Origin: CADEEX01 sp964577955
Lineage (GTDB): Bacteria; Acidobacteriota; Vicinamibacteria; Vicinamibacterales; CAVVIG01
Length of the DNA stretch: 64,000 bases
Direction of reading: 5' to 3'
Assembly (NCBI GenBank): GCA_964577955.1
Contig: CAZOAZ010000024.1
Location: 23,898-87,897 of the forward strand
Positions 16,551 to 25,985 of this stretch are shown here, in pieces (positions within the stretch are counted from its first letter, which is position 1; each line of letters starts with the position of its first letter). The position numbers and the translations under genes are program-made. A model generated the notes under the pieces. It was not told the origin of the DNA and made no database searches. It saw only the letters and a list, made by a program, of their open reading frames with translations.

Positions 16551-16776
16551 GCTGTTCCTGATCATCAGCGGCACCCTCAAGGTCCGGATCAAGCCGGTCA
16601 AGGGCCGCAAGACCACCGAACAGACCTTCTACGGTGGCAGCATCTTCGTCATCGAGCCGGGTGAAGTGCACTGGTTCGAAACCATTTCCGACTGCACCTG
16701 GATCAACGTTCTGTCGAAGCGCTTCAACGCAAGCGCGCCCGACCTGATTTCCGTCCCTGCACAAATCGCTGCGTAA
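16402..16776 (+). CDS. Cupin-domain polysaccharide biosynthesis protein
   Basis: A 124-residue single cupin. Motif 1 is VRGGHYHRDTRELFLIISG and motif 2 is FVIEPGEVHWFE, giving His and Glu ligands for a metal or a sugar substrate. It resembles the C-terminal cupin of CapF and the FdtA/WxcM-type sugar isomerases. The start chosen is TTG 16402, five bases after GGGAGG; no ATG or GTG is equally well placed. It lies directly behind an SDR gene, the same pair of domains that is fused in CapF. It probably acts on a nucleotide-linked deoxysugar. Confidence 0.8.
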   Translation: MTILEPYRHFSDSRGSMLGVINDGKWEEINFVETAAGQVRGGHYHRDTRELFLIISGTLKVRIKPVKGRKTTEQTFYGGSIFVIEPGEVHWFETISDCTWINVLSKRFNASAPDLISVPAQIAA

Positions 16777-16788
16777 AGGAGCTGAGTG

Positions 16789-18861
16789 ATGCGCGTTCTG
16801 TTCTCGAATCCCCCCTGGTACACGTTGGAAGGCGGCCCGGAGACCACCAATCTGCGCGGCGTGCGCGCGGGTTCCCGCTGGCCCCACCAGTTCGAGTTCC
16901 GGTCGGCGGGACCCGTTCACGGTCACATCAACGAGCTGATCGGCGGCTACATTCCGTTTCCGGTCTTCCTCGCGACGGCCGCGGCGCTAGCCAAGCGCAA
17001 CGGCCACGATGTCGAGATGCGCGACTCGGTCGCCTCGGGTGAGACCTACGAGACCTATTACGCGAACATCAAGACCCGGCGGTTCAAGGTCATCGTCATC
17101 GAAACCTCGACCCCGACGCTGAAGCACGACATCGAACTCGTCAACACGATCCGGACGATCACGCCGAACGTGAAGATCATCTTCACCGGCATGCACTTCC
17201 AGCTCTCGGAACCGGCGTTCCTCGAGAAGTACCCGCAGGTCGATTTCACGGTGATCGGCGAATACGAGTACCCGGTCGCGGCGATCCTCGATCAGCTCAA
17301 GGCCGGCACCAACGACTTCTCGAAGATCGACGGCATCTGCTACCGCACCGCCGACGGGCAAGCCACGCACGTCGAGGAGTCGAACCCGGCCTACAACGAC
17401 GCCCCCGAGGCCGTCGGCGGCTGCGGCACGTCGGGTGATTCCAGCTGCTCGACCGAAACCGGCGAAAAGAAGACGCCGATCCTGCAGCTCGTGAAGAAGG
17501 CCGACCTCGAAGCGAAGCAGGCCGAGATCGTCAAGCAGGACTTCAAGAAGCTCGGGTCCCTCGAGTCGCTGCCGTGGGCCGAGCGCGACGACCTGCCGAT
17601 GGAGAACTACTACGACGGCGTCTGCGGCCTCGAGCGCCCGCAGCTCCAGCTGATGGCGACCCGCGGCTGCCCGTACGGCTGCATCTTCTGCGGCTGGCCG
17701 CAGCTGATTTTCCGCGGTCCGAAGTACCGCGTCCGCACCGCGAAGGACGTGGCGGCGGAGATCAAAGCGAATCTCGAGAAGATCCCCTACAAGAGCTTCT
17801 ACATCGACGATGACACGGTGAACATCCGGAAGAACTACATCCTGGAGCTTGCCGCGGCGATCAAGGAAGCGGGGCTCGACAAGATTCCGTGGGGCACGAT
17901 GGGCCGCGCCGATCTCATGGACGACGAGATGCTCGACGCGCTCAAGGACGCGGGCCTCTTCAGCATCAAGTACGGCGTCGAAACGGCCGACCAGGAACTG
18001 CTCAACGAAATCGGCAAGAACATTTCGATCGCCGACGTCGTCGACGGCATCGAACGCACCAAGGCGCGCGGCATTCGCGTCCACCTGACCTTCACCTTCG
18101 GTCTGCCGAGCGACACGCCGGAAACGATCGAGAACACCATTCAGCTCGCCTGCCGCGTGCCGGCCGACACGGTCCAGTTCTCGATCTCGACGCCGTATCC
18201 GGGCACCGAGATGTACCGGCTCTACAAGGAAAAGGGCTGGCTCCTGAACGAAAACTGGGAAGAGTATCTCGGCTCGCACAAGGCGGTCGCCCGCACCGAG
18301 CACTTCACACCCGAGCAGCTCGAAGGCTGGGTGAAGGAAGCCTACTCCCGCTTCTGGGAGGAGAAGGCGATCCGTCAGCTCCGCACGCCCGAGTTCGAGG
18401 CGCGTCTCAAGGCCGCGCTGCCGCCGATCACCGGGACGACGCGGCCGCGCGTGATCGTCACGCAGTCGGCGCGTCCAGGTCTGACGCGGGTCATTCTCGG
18501 CGCGCTCGAGAACCTCGGTTTCGAGGGCCACGTGCTGACACACGAGCGCTTCATTCCCTCGTTCGACTACACCATCGACAAGGCCAAGACGCACACGTTC
18601 AACGAGGCGTTCAACTTCTCCGCGGCCGCGCTCGCCGCGCGCGTCGCCCACCTGGCCAGCGAGAACAATTTCGTGGCGGCGGTGGTGCCGTACAACAACG
18701 CGACCGGCGCCAACTACGGTGAAGTGCACGCGGTCGCCGGCGATGCGACGAACGGTCCGGTGCTCGGCGTGAACGTTTCCGGCGAGATCCGCACCGAGCG
18801 TGCGGGCATCATCGAAGGCCGGCGGGTGAGCGTCGCCTACGCTCGCGAGGCCGTTGCCTAA
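16789..18861 (+). CDS. Cobalamin-binding radical SAM protein
   Basis: A 690-residue protein. Residues 1-170 look like a B12-binding Rossmann domain (VLFSNPPWY near the start; KHDIELVNTIRTITPNVKII). The radical SAM core carries ATRGCPYGCIFCGWP, whose CxxxCxxC binds the 4Fe-4S cluster, near residue 290. Between them is an unusual insertion with GGCGTSGDSSCST, three extra cysteines. The last 140 residues, beginning RPRVIVTQSARPGLTRVILG, form an additional domain I cannot name. The family includes C-methyltransferases and ring-rearranging enzymes. ATG 16789 has AAGGAG upstream. Its place in a glycan operon suggests sugar or lipid modification. Confidence 0.88.
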   Translation: MRVLFSNPPWYTLEGGPETTNLRGVRAGSRWPHQFEFRSAGPVHGHINELIGGYIPFPVFLATAAALAKRNGHDVEMRDSVASGETYETYYANIKTRRFKVIVIETSTPTLKHDIELVNTIRTITPNVKIIFTGMHFQLSEPAFLEKYPQVDFTVIGEYEYPVAAILDQLKAGTNDFSKIDGICYRTADGQATHVEESNPAYNDAPEAVGGCGTSGDSSCSTETGEKKTPILQLVKKADLEAKQAEIVKQDFKKLGSLESLPWAERDDLPMENYYDGVCGLERPQLQLMATRGCPYGCIFCGWPQLIFRGPKYRVRTAKDVAAEIKANLEKIPYKSFYIDDDTVNIRKNYILELAAAIKEAGLDKIPWGTMGRADLMDDEMLDALKDAGLFSIKYGVETADQELLNEIGKNISIADVVDGIERTKARGIRVHLTFTFGLPSDTPETIENTIQLACRVPADTVQFSISTPYPGTEMYRLYKEKGWLLNENWEEYLGSHKAVARTEHFTPEQLEGWVKEAYSRFWEEKAIRQLRTPEFEARLKAALPPITGTTRPRVIVTQSARPGLTRVILGALENLGFEGHVLTHERFIPSFDYTIDKAKTHTFNEAFNFSAAALAARVAHLASENNFVAAVVPYNNATGANYGEVHAVAGDATNGPVLGVNVSGEIRTERAGIIEGRRVSVAYAREAVA

Positions 18862-18871
18862 CTCTCATGAC

Positions 18872-18933
18872 GTGGGGTCCGGCTTCAGCCGGACCTCACG
18901 ATGTCGATACATGTAGTCCGGCTGAAGCCGGAC
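18872..18933. repeat. Pair of GGCTGAAGCC-core palindromes
   Basis: Two 18-base palindromes, GTCCGGCTTCAGCCGGAC (18877-18894) and GTCCGGCTGAAGCCGGAC (18916-18933), are reverse complements of each other. The first extends to a 13-bp stem (18872-18899, one mismatch). They begin 10 bases after the radical SAM stop and could act as a terminator or transcript-end hairpin, or be a REP-like element. No T-run follows. Confidence 0.75.
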
Positions 18934-18970
18934 GCCACAACAAGCAACGTCCCAGCTCCCCAAAACGTCT

Positions 18971-20923
18971 ATGCGCGCCCTCGCCCTGTGTGCTCTCGAC
19001 ATCCCCTATATTCGCGACAACTGGGCGGACGCGCTCCGTCACACGCTGAATGACGACGTGACGATGGTCAACGTCTCGGCCTGGCTGGCCTGCGCGCCGC
19101 CGGAATCGCACATGAAGGCGGTTTATCGCCTGCTCGCGACCGGCAGCTACGACTACCTGTTCCTTTATCACGACTGGATCTTCACCGACTTCCCGGACGA
19201 GTTCTTCGGGAACGTGCGCAGCACCGGCGTGAAAACCATCGCCTATCACCCGGACGACGAGCCGGAGACGTGGTACCAGCGCAATCGCGTGTTCGACGGG
19301 CGGTTCGATCTCGTGGCGACCCACGCCAAGCGCGGCGTGCAGCGCCGCGTCGCCGAAAACCGCCCGACGCAGACGATGTATCTGCCGTGGGGCTTCAATC
19401 AGCGGTTTTTCAACCGGCCGGCGAAGGCGGTGGCGCCGAAGTACGACGTGACCTTCATCGGCAAGTACAAGGTCCACGATCACGATACGACGCTGTTCCG
19501 CGAGGATGGCCAGCGCCGCGACGAGGCGCTGATCAAGGTCGCGGAGCTGTGCAAAAAGAAGAAGCTCCGGCTCGGACTCTTCGGTTACGGCTGGGAAAAA
19601 CACCCGCGGCTGGCGGCGTATGCCGGCGGCCTGCTGTCGCACGACGCGATGATTCGCGTCTATCACGAATCGAAGATCGTCCTGAATCCGGGCTGGACCG
19701 CCGATGAAGGCGATCCGGTGCCGCAGACCAAGCTCCGTCACTTCGAAGTGCCGGGGTGCGGCGCGTTCCAGCTGACGAATGACAATCCGGAGCTGGCCGA
19801 GCTCTTCAAGCCCGGCAAGGAAACGGCCTTCTACAAGGACAACAAGGATCTCTGCCAGAAGGTCGCCTACTACATCGCGCACGACAAGGAACGAAAGGCC
19901 ATTGCCGCGGCGGGCTACAAGCGGGCGCACGCCGAGCACACGCTCGACCACCGCGTGAAGACGCTGTTTGGGCACGCGCAGGAGTTGTGGCCGGCGCGCC
20001 GCTCCGCGGCCAAGGCACGGCCGATGCCGCGCGTGAAGACGATTCCGGTCCAGACCATTGACGACGTGCGGGCGCTGCGGGAGCGGTTGATCGCGCACCC
20101 GGAGGTTCTGGACGGCTGCGATCTGGTCCACATCCTCGGCTGCCAGGGCGATGTGGCGAGCACGAACTATCAGCCGCTCCGCGACTGGTGGCACGCTGAC
20201 GCCGATCTGTTCTCCGGCCGCGCGTTCTACCAGATTCCCGATCGCGCCCGAAACCCGCTCCAGCCGCAGCGCTCCGAAATCGCCGGCGGCTTTCTGACCG
20301 AGCGCGTCGTGCTCGAGAGTGTGCCGCTCTGGCAGCGCGCCGAGCTGCTCACGCGGATTCCGTCGGTGTCCGACTTCGATCAGGCGCGATTCCTCTTGAA
20401 CTACGTCGCCCGTCCCGCGGCGGTGCCGCGGCTGCTCGAGGCCTTTCTCTCGGGCAGCGTCAAGCAGGTGGATGCCCTTGGCGCGCTGCCCACCGGGTTG
20501 GTGCTCTCCGAACTGCTGGTCAGGATTCCCGAGCCGGCCGCGACGAGCGACCAGGCGGCTGGCGCCGACTACATCAAGCCGTTGCGCGCGGTGCTGCGGC
20601 AGGCCGCGGCGCTCAATCAGACCGTGGCCATCTACGGCGCGCGCGGCGACATGGCCGAACAGGCCTTTGACCTCGTGCGCAACACCGAAAACGTCAAGCT
20701 GGTCGCGCTGTTCGACCGCGCGATGGCCGGACGTCAGATTGCGGGCGTTCCCGTTTACAGCTCCTTCGATCTGCGCACCGTCCAGCCGGACGTGCTGTTG
20801 ATCGCGGCGGCCTACTCCGGCCCCGCGATCTACGAACAGCTGAAACCGCTCGAGCCGCAAATGGCGCTCGTGCCTCTCTACGACGTGCGCGCGCCAGCGT
20901 GGAACGTCCTGATTCCGGCGTGA
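18971..20923 (+). CDS. CgeB-like glycosyltransferase with C-terminal Rossmann domain
   Basis: A 650-residue protein. Residues 1-350 resemble the CgeB/DUF3880 plus Glyco_trans_1_2 arrangement: YDYLFLYHDWIFTDFPDEFF, then VTFIGKYKVHDHD, and the GT-B C-terminal HESKIVLNPGWTADEG with FEVPGCGAFQLTNDNPEL. Residues 360-550 are an extra helical region. Residues 555-650 form a Rossmann-like domain (VAIYGARGDMAEQAFDLV; GRQIAGVPVYSSFDLRTVQP) similar to the C-terminal domain of sugar C-methyltransferases and acetyltransferase-associated modules. It probably transfers a sugar during glycan assembly. Donor and acceptor are unknown. It starts an operon with the Maf gene 47 bases downstream. Confidence 0.82.
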   Translation: MRALALCALDIPYIRDNWADALRHTLNDDVTMVNVSAWLACAPPESHMKAVYRLLATGSYDYLFLYHDWIFTDFPDEFFGNVRSTGVKTIAYHPDDEPETWYQRNRVFDGRFDLVATHAKRGVQRRVAENRPTQTMYLPWGFNQRFFNRPAKAVAPKYDVTFIGKYKVHDHDTTLFREDGQRRDEALIKVAELCKKKKLRLGLFGYGWEKHPRLAAYAGGLLSHDAMIRVYHESKIVLNPGWTADEGDPVPQTKLRHFEVPGCGAFQLTNDNPELAELFKPGKETAFYKDNKDLCQKVAYYIAHDKERKAIAAAGYKRAHAEHTLDHRVKTLFGHAQELWPARRSAAKARPMPRVKTIPVQTIDDVRALRERLIAHPEVLDGCDLVHILGCQGDVASTNYQPLRDWWHADADLFSGRAFYQIPDRARNPLQPQRSEIAGGFLTERVVLESVPLWQRAELLTRIPSVSDFDQARFLLNYVARPAAVPRLLEAFLSGSVKQVDALGALPTGLVLSELLVRIPEPAATSDQAAGADYIKPLRAVLRQAAALNQTVAIYGARGDMAEQAFDLVRNTENVKLVALFDRAMAGRQIAGVPVYSSFDLRTVQPDVLLIAAAYSGPAIYEQLKPLEPQMALVPLYDVRAPAWNVLIPA

Positions 20924-20970
20924 GGCCGGCGGCTGGAACGCGGCGACCGGCCGCGGTCCGGTAACTGCAG

Positions 20971-22992
20971 ATGTCCAAACGTTCATCGAAGTCGGCTGTT
21001 GCCGAGCGCCCGCCGGCGGCGCCGCAGAAGCCGTTCCGTCTGGCCGGTACCGGTGAGGACATCGATCTTCAGGTGCTGACGCCCGGCGGATGGGTGTCGG
21101 TTCACGACACCGCGGACCCGCACGCGGAAGCCAACGATCTCGTCGATCGCGCCGCCAAGGATCAACCGATTCCGTCCGTCGTCGTCCTCCTCGGCCTCGG
21201 TCTCGGCTTCATGGTCGAGGCACTGCTGCGCCGGCGCGCGGACGTGCGGATTGTCGCGATCGAGCTGGTGCCGGGACTCTACGAAGTGTGCCGTCCGCAT
21301 CACGCCTGGCACGAGCTGTTTGACCGCGGCCGGATGGTCGTGGCCGCCGAGCCGGGTGCGCCGCTGCCGAATCCGTCGTGGCCGCCGGCCGTCGTCGACG
21401 AGCGTCCGCTCGTGATCGTCAACCCGATCCTCGGACACTTTTTTCCCGAGGCGTTTCAGCAGGCGAAGAGCGCCCTCAAGCAATTTCTCTACGAACAGCG
21501 GGCCAACGCGGAGGCGCGGCGGCGGCTCGCCGGGATCTATTTCGACCACACGATCGACAACCTGCCCGCTCTCGCCGGCGCCGCCGACGTGAGCGCGCTC
21601 GACGGTCTGGCGGGCGGCCAGGCGCTGGTGCTGATCGGCGCCGGCCCTTCGCTCGATCGGCTCTTGCCCGAACTGAAGAAACATCGCGAGCGGGCCTGGT
21701 ACGTGGCGCTCGATACCGCGCTCCGGCCGCTGGTGAATGCCGGGATTGTGCCGGACATCGTGATGTCGATCGATCCGACGCTGTTGAACGGCCGGCACGT
21801 GTTCAACATTCCGGTGCGGGAACGGCCGTGGCTCATTGCCGAGCCGAGCATCGATCCGCGCGGGATGAATGCCTTCGCCGGGCGAACGTTCGTCTGCAAG
21901 ATTGGCCGTGCCGATCCATGGCCGTGGCTCGAGAGTCTCGGCGTCGCGCCAACCAAGCTGAAGGTCTGGGGCTCCGTACTGACCGCGTCATGCGATCTCT
22001 TCACGCGCATGAACGCCGCGCGGGTGATTTTCGCCGGGATGGACCTGTCGTTCACCAACAACCAGCCGTATTGCCGCGGCACCTCGTTTGAAGAGGACTG
22101 GCAGCTGCAGCAGCGGCGCGACGGCCTGCCCTCGCTCGAAGCGGTCTGGGAAACCCGCATTGCCGAAGTCGCCGTCGAGGACGCCGATACTCAGGGCAAG
22201 GCCGTCCGCACCGCGCCGCAAATGGTCGCATTCAGGAACTGGGTGCGGAATGTCGTCGCGTCCACGAAGGGTCGCCGATTCATCAATGCCAGTGGTCCGG
22301 CCACCATCCTTCACGGCCCGGGCATCGAGCACCGCACGCTGACCGAGGCGCTGAAGGGCATCAGCGGCAAAGTGTCTGCGGAAGAGAAGCTGCGCAAGGC
22401 TGCGTCGCGGCCATTCACCGCTGCCGTGCCCGGTCTCATCGACGCGCTCGAGCAGGCCGCTGCACGCGGCGAGGACCAGTCCGAGCTCTGGTCCGGCTGG
22501 CAGGAACAGATTCCAGGTTTTTCGCCAGCAACGACGCGGCGCCGGCTGCTGCACGCGGCCCGACGCATTCGTGCGGAACAAGGAGCAAAGGTGATGGCCG
22601 GGGCGATTTCAGACTGGGTGGACGTGCCGTTCGACGCCGCCAACTTCGACGCGAAACGTCCGCTCGAATGGCTGGCGAGCGAAGGCAACGTCGTCACCTA
22701 TGCCTACCGCGTCGAGGGCAAGACGATGACGCTGTCGTTCAGGTTGAAGAAGACCACGCTTCGCGGCGTGCCGGCGAAGGAAATCTACCTGAAGATTCCC
22801 GCCGGGTATCTCCCCAACCGCAGCATGTCCAATGTCTTCTGGATGCAGAGCCTTTCGCACAAGGAGATCGGTTACGTCACGGTCAACCCTGGATTCGATC
22901 GGGTGATTCTGCGGCGCACAACCGAGGAACTGTTCCCGATTGAACACGGCAACTTCTTCGCCTTTGGCCAGCTGACGTTCGAGGTCCAGTAG
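20971..22992 (+). CDS. Motility-associated factor (Maf) glycosyltransferase, copy 1
   Basis: Maf proteins transfer CMP-nonulosonates to Ser/Thr of flagellin. This 673-residue protein has the N-terminal LLGLGLGFMVEALLRRR and the central DUF115 domain (about 205-400): LVLIGAGPSLDRLLPELKKH, VNAGIVPDIVMSIDPT, VWGSVLTASCDLFTRM and the hallmark PYCRGTSFEEDWQLQQRR. A C-terminal helical region to about 520 is usual. The final 140 residues (MAGAISDWVDVPFDAANF onward) are extra beta-rich sequence. It is downstream of the nonulosonate genes, which supports flagellin glycosylation. Confidence 0.9.
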   Translation: MSKRSSKSAVAERPPAAPQKPFRLAGTGEDIDLQVLTPGGWVSVHDTADPHAEANDLVDRAAKDQPIPSVVVLLGLGLGFMVEALLRRRADVRIVAIELVPGLYEVCRPHHAWHELFDRGRMVVAAEPGAPLPNPSWPPAVVDERPLVIVNPILGHFFPEAFQQAKSALKQFLYEQRANAEARRRLAGIYFDHTIDNLPALAGAADVSALDGLAGGQALVLIGAGPSLDRLLPELKKHRERAWYVALDTALRPLVNAGIVPDIVMSIDPTLLNGRHVFNIPVRERPWLIAEPSIDPRGMNAFAGRTFVCKIGRADPWPWLESLGVAPTKLKVWGSVLTASCDLFTRMNAARVIFAGMDLSFTNNQPYCRGTSFEEDWQLQQRRDGLPSLEAVWETRIAEVAVEDADTQGKAVRTAPQMVAFRNWVRNVVASTKGRRFINASGPATILHGPGIEHRTLTEALKGISGKVSAEEKLRKAASRPFTAAVPGLIDALEQAAARGEDQSELWSGWQEQIPGFSPATTRRRLLHAARRIRAEQGAKVMAGAISDWVDVPFDAANFDAKRPLEWLASEGNVVTYAYRVEGKTMTLSFRLKKTTLRGVPAKEIYLKIPAGYLPNRSMSNVFWMQSLSHKEIGYVTVNPGFDRVILRRTTEELFPIEHGNFFAFGQLTFEVQ

Positions 22993-23014
22993 CGGCCCCG
23001 ACGAGCGCGGCGCC

Positions 23015-24436
23015 ATGGACATCGCCATCCTTCGAACCGATCGGGCCGACCAGGACGGCTTATACAACCCGCTCGAGTACCGGGCCGCGCTTGCCGGCGC
23101 CCGCGTCGTGGCCTATCTTGCCGCCGACGGCTCCGGCGAGTTCCGGGGGCTGCCGCAGCTTTGTCTCGATCATCTGTCCGATGTCTCGGTCGATCTCATC
23201 GTCGCGGCGTCGCCGCTGACTGCCGATCTGCGCCGGCTGCTCACTTCACGTGGCTGGCCGGAAGATCGGTTGCTGTCCTTTGCGACCGAGTCGCACGACT
23301 GCGTCGCACGGTGGGACACCGCCGCGCCCGGTCTGTCGTGGCGGGATGCGTCGGAATGGAACGGGGTTGCGCCGCGCCAGCGACACGCGCGGATCGACGG
23401 GATGGCCGTCGAGGACATGCCGTCGCCGCTGTCGACTGCCGAGCAGCGCGCGCTGGCCGAGCGTGTGTTCGCAGCGCACCGACGCGCGACGCGTAACGTC
23501 CCCGGCAGCGGCCCTTACGCGACTGCGGGATTCTGGGACCGCTTCATTCAGACGACTCGTCCGGCGTACCGGGACTGCATGGCTCGCGGTGACATCTCCT
23601 CCTTGAGCGCGCTGCTGGCGTCGTGCTTCAGGAACGAGATGACCACCGGGATGTTTTCCGGCCACGCCGCCTACGACGCCTTCAACCGCTTCGTGCTGGC
23701 GGGTGCAGACGGCGCGGGGAAGTTTCGTCAGGTTTTCAACGTCTGGCGGCACAGCGTGCCTGTGCCCGATCTGTCGAGAGTGGCGTCGCCACTGGTTGGG
23801 AATCCCTATGGCTGGTGGGTCGACGGCCGGGTCGTGCATCAGAACACGTTCCTCAACGACTATCGGGCCGCATCCGTGAACCAGCTCCTTGACGACGTCG
23901 CGCATCCGATTGTCGTGGAGATCGGTGGCGGCTACGGCGGGTTCGGCCGCCAGCTGGTCGCGACCCGGGCGCGCTGCACCTATGTCGGGTTCGATCTTCC
24001 TGACAATCTGCTGGTTGCGTCCTATGTCCTGCTCGCGGCGCACCCCGACAAACGCGTGCTTCTCTATGAGTCCTTCGAACAAACGCTCGATCCGGACACG
24101 CTCCGGCAGTACGACATCGTGCTGATGCCGCACTTCATGGTGCCGCGGCTCGAGGAGCGATCGGTCGACGGCGTGGTGAACTTCATCAGCCTGTCGGAGA
24201 TGGAGCGAGCGGCGATTGCCGAATATCACGAACAGATCGAGCGGGTCTGCGGCCGGTTCTTCTATCACGAGAACCTGATCGACAGCGGGCACCGTTTCGC
24301 CCAGACCCCGGTCGCGGCGTTTCCGCGGCTCGATCAGTTCAAGCAGGTCTTCAGCGCGCCGTCGCGCTGGCCGTTCTTCGGACCAACCTCACCCGTGCAC
24401 TGTCACGGAGAGTTTCTCCACGTCCGTCGCGCCTAA
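23015..24436 (+). CDS. Putative sugar O-methyltransferase
   Basis: A 473-residue protein whose C-terminal half (about 270-470) is a SAM-dependent methyltransferase: IVVEIGGGYGGFGRQLVATR is the glycine-rich SAM loop, YVGFDLPDNLLVASYVLLA follows, and VDGVVNFISLSEMERAAIAE closes the core. This combination, with an upstream GFWDRFIQTTRP-type region, matches the family annotated as putative sugar O-methyltransferases. The N-terminal 150 residues resemble a nucleotide-sugar or Rossmann-like domain. It ends the plus-strand run and converges on the sulfotransferase genes, only 16 bases apart. Confidence 0.78.
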   Translation: MDIAILRTDRADQDGLYNPLEYRAALAGARVVAYLAADGSGEFRGLPQLCLDHLSDVSVDLIVAASPLTADLRRLLTSRGWPEDRLLSFATESHDCVARWDTAAPGLSWRDASEWNGVAPRQRHARIDGMAVEDMPSPLSTAEQRALAERVFAAHRRATRNVPGSGPYATAGFWDRFIQTTRPAYRDCMARGDISSLSALLASCFRNEMTTGMFSGHAAYDAFNRFVLAGADGAGKFRQVFNVWRHSVPVPDLSRVASPLVGNPYGWWVDGRVVHQNTFLNDYRAASVNQLLDDVAHPIVVEIGGGYGGFGRQLVATRARCTYVGFDLPDNLLVASYVLLAAHPDKRVLLYESFEQTLDPDTLRQYDIVLMPHFMVPRLEERSVDGVVNFISLSEMERAAIAEYHEQIERVCGRFFYHENLIDSGHRFAQTPVAAFPRLDQFKQVFSAPSRWPFFGPTSPVHCHGEFLHVRRA

Positions 24437-24452
24437 GGACCAGTACTACTAG

Positions 24453-25979
24453 CTAGGCGGCGCGCTCGAGGGCCGTGGCCGGCTCGCGCTCGGTTTCGCC
24501 AGCGTCGATGACGACGATTTCGCCGTCGCCGGTCATGGCGTGGCGGACCGAAAGCCGCCGAGCCCCGACGCCGTCGTCGAACTCGAGATGGCCCTGTCTG
24601 AGCGGGAAGTTGTCGGCCGGTGCCGTCCGCAGATTCGGCACCACGGGAGGAAAGCCGGCGCGCGCGTGGATTTCGACCAGCAGGTCCGACCACCCGTCGG
24701 CATCCAGTTCCTGGAGCGGATGCATGATGCCATCGATCCGGCTGTACGCCGTCGCGACCGATTCCTTCCGCTCGACATAGAGCGCGCTGCCGCCTCCGAC
24801 CATGGTGCGCATGAGAAGCGCGTCGAGTTGGGGGACGATGTCCCGGGCCTGATCCCACGGGGCGAACCGTCCGATGGCCTCACCGATGCGGCGTTCGAGC
24901 TCGGGGTCCTGCTGCGCCGCAGCCAGACCGATCGCGCGAAGGCTCGCGGTGGCCTTCATGCCCATTCCGCACGCGATCGCGATGACGATCCGGTTCAGGT
25001 CGTTGAGCGTGATGGTCATCGGCGCCGCATCGGTCGCAGCGTCGGGGAGTACCGGTTCAAGGTACTGCGGGCCCAGGTCGACCTCGAACCGCTCCGCCAA
25101 CCGGCGGTTGCTGCTGCGCATGATCGGATAGAGCGTTTCAGCGGCTTCGCGGGACACGGCGGACTGCGTTCGCTCGTAACGCCCCAGGATCTTCGCCACG
25201 ACGAACATCGCCGGCGTCAGATGCGCGTTGAAGAAATCTGGTCTGATGCCGCCGCGTTCAGCGCGCTTGGAGGCCTTGTGAATCAGCGCCAGTGGCAGCT
25301 CTCCCGGCGTGGCGTTGACGATGGCGACACTGCGGGGGGCCAGCGCGGCCCGCAGGCCGTCCGGGGCATCGCAGCAATCGAGAAAGTGCGCGAAGACGTT
25401 CGACCGAATCGCTTCGTAGCACCGGATGCTGATCCGTCCGAAGGCCTCGCGCCAGAGTGAGCAGAGCGCCTCGAGGTCGATCCGCGGCTCGCAGTCGACC
25501 CGCCCGGCGAGCCAGTCATCAAACGTCGTCGCGCCGATCCACTTCTGCTCTTCGCCGAACATCGCCTGCAGCCAGTCCAGCTGATTCCGGAGGAAGACAA
25601 CGACGCGCACGTCGAAATGCTCGAAGGCGTCACGGATGCGGGCCACTTGCTCGGGCCGGGCCGCGTCGAGTTCTTCGCTGAGCACGATGTGCTGGGCGTC
25701 GGGCATCGCGGCGATTTCGCGCACGAGATCGTCGACCGTTCCAAACTCCGGTAGCGACGGGCGCAACCCACAGATCTCCCAGGCGAGATTGTTGTGGCCG
25801 CCGTTCCAGACACCGTTCACCTTCGTCGTCCAGCACGCGCCCGGAATGTGATACCCGAACCGCGCGAACGTCTCGCGGTGGATGTCGAGCATGACGCGCG
25901 TTGAGGTCGTGCCGGTCTTGTGTAGTCCGACGAACAGGTGAACGATCGGACGGCGCTGCTTTGAATGGATGCGATGCAT
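24453..25979 (-). CDS. Sulfotransferase with GspE-N2-like C-terminal domain, copy 1
   Basis: A 508-residue protein. HLFVGLHKTGTTSTRVMLD near residue 15 is the P-loop-like 5'-phosphosulfate-binding loop of PAPS-dependent sulfotransferases, and VVVFLRNQLDWLQAMFGEEQ is the 3'-phosphate-binding region. WNGGHNNLAWEIC is shared with the two paralogs. Residues about 385-498 form a separate domain with ALYVER, YSRIDGIMHPLQEL and FPLRQGHLEF, and end with RHAMTGDGEIVVI. Its pattern recalls the N2 domain of GspE/PilB ATPases, without any ATPase domain. The gene lies six bases downstream of copy 2 and ends a three-gene minus-strand operon. Confidence 0.8.
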   Translation of the reverse strand: MHRIHSKQRRPIVHLFVGLHKTGTTSTRVMLDIHRETFARFGYHIPGACWTTKVNGVWNGGHNNLAWEICGLRPSLPEFGTVDDLVREIAAMPDAQHIVLSEELDAARPEQVARIRDAFEHFDVRVVVFLRNQLDWLQAMFGEEQKWIGATTFDDWLAGRVDCEPRIDLEALCSLWREAFGRISIRCYEAIRSNVFAHFLDCCDAPDGLRAALAPRSVAIVNATPGELPLALIHKASKRAERGGIRPDFFNAHLTPAMFVVAKILGRYERTQSAVSREAAETLYPIMRSSNRRLAERFEVDLGPQYLEPVLPDAATDAAPMTITLNDLNRIVIAIACGMGMKATASLRAIGLAAAQQDPELERRIGEAIGRFAPWDQARDIVPQLDALLMRTMVGGGSALYVERKESVATAYSRIDGIMHPLQELDADGWSDLLVEIHARAGFPPVVPNLRTAPADNFPLRQGHLEFDDGVGARRLSVRHAMTGDGEIVVIDAGETEREPATALERAA

Positions 25980-25985
25980 GGACCT

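Noticed and set aside
18896..20986. 696-codon minus-strand frame
   Set aside because: Mirror of the CgeB-like gene; low-complexity Arg/Val/Leu sequence typical of GC-rich antisense frames.
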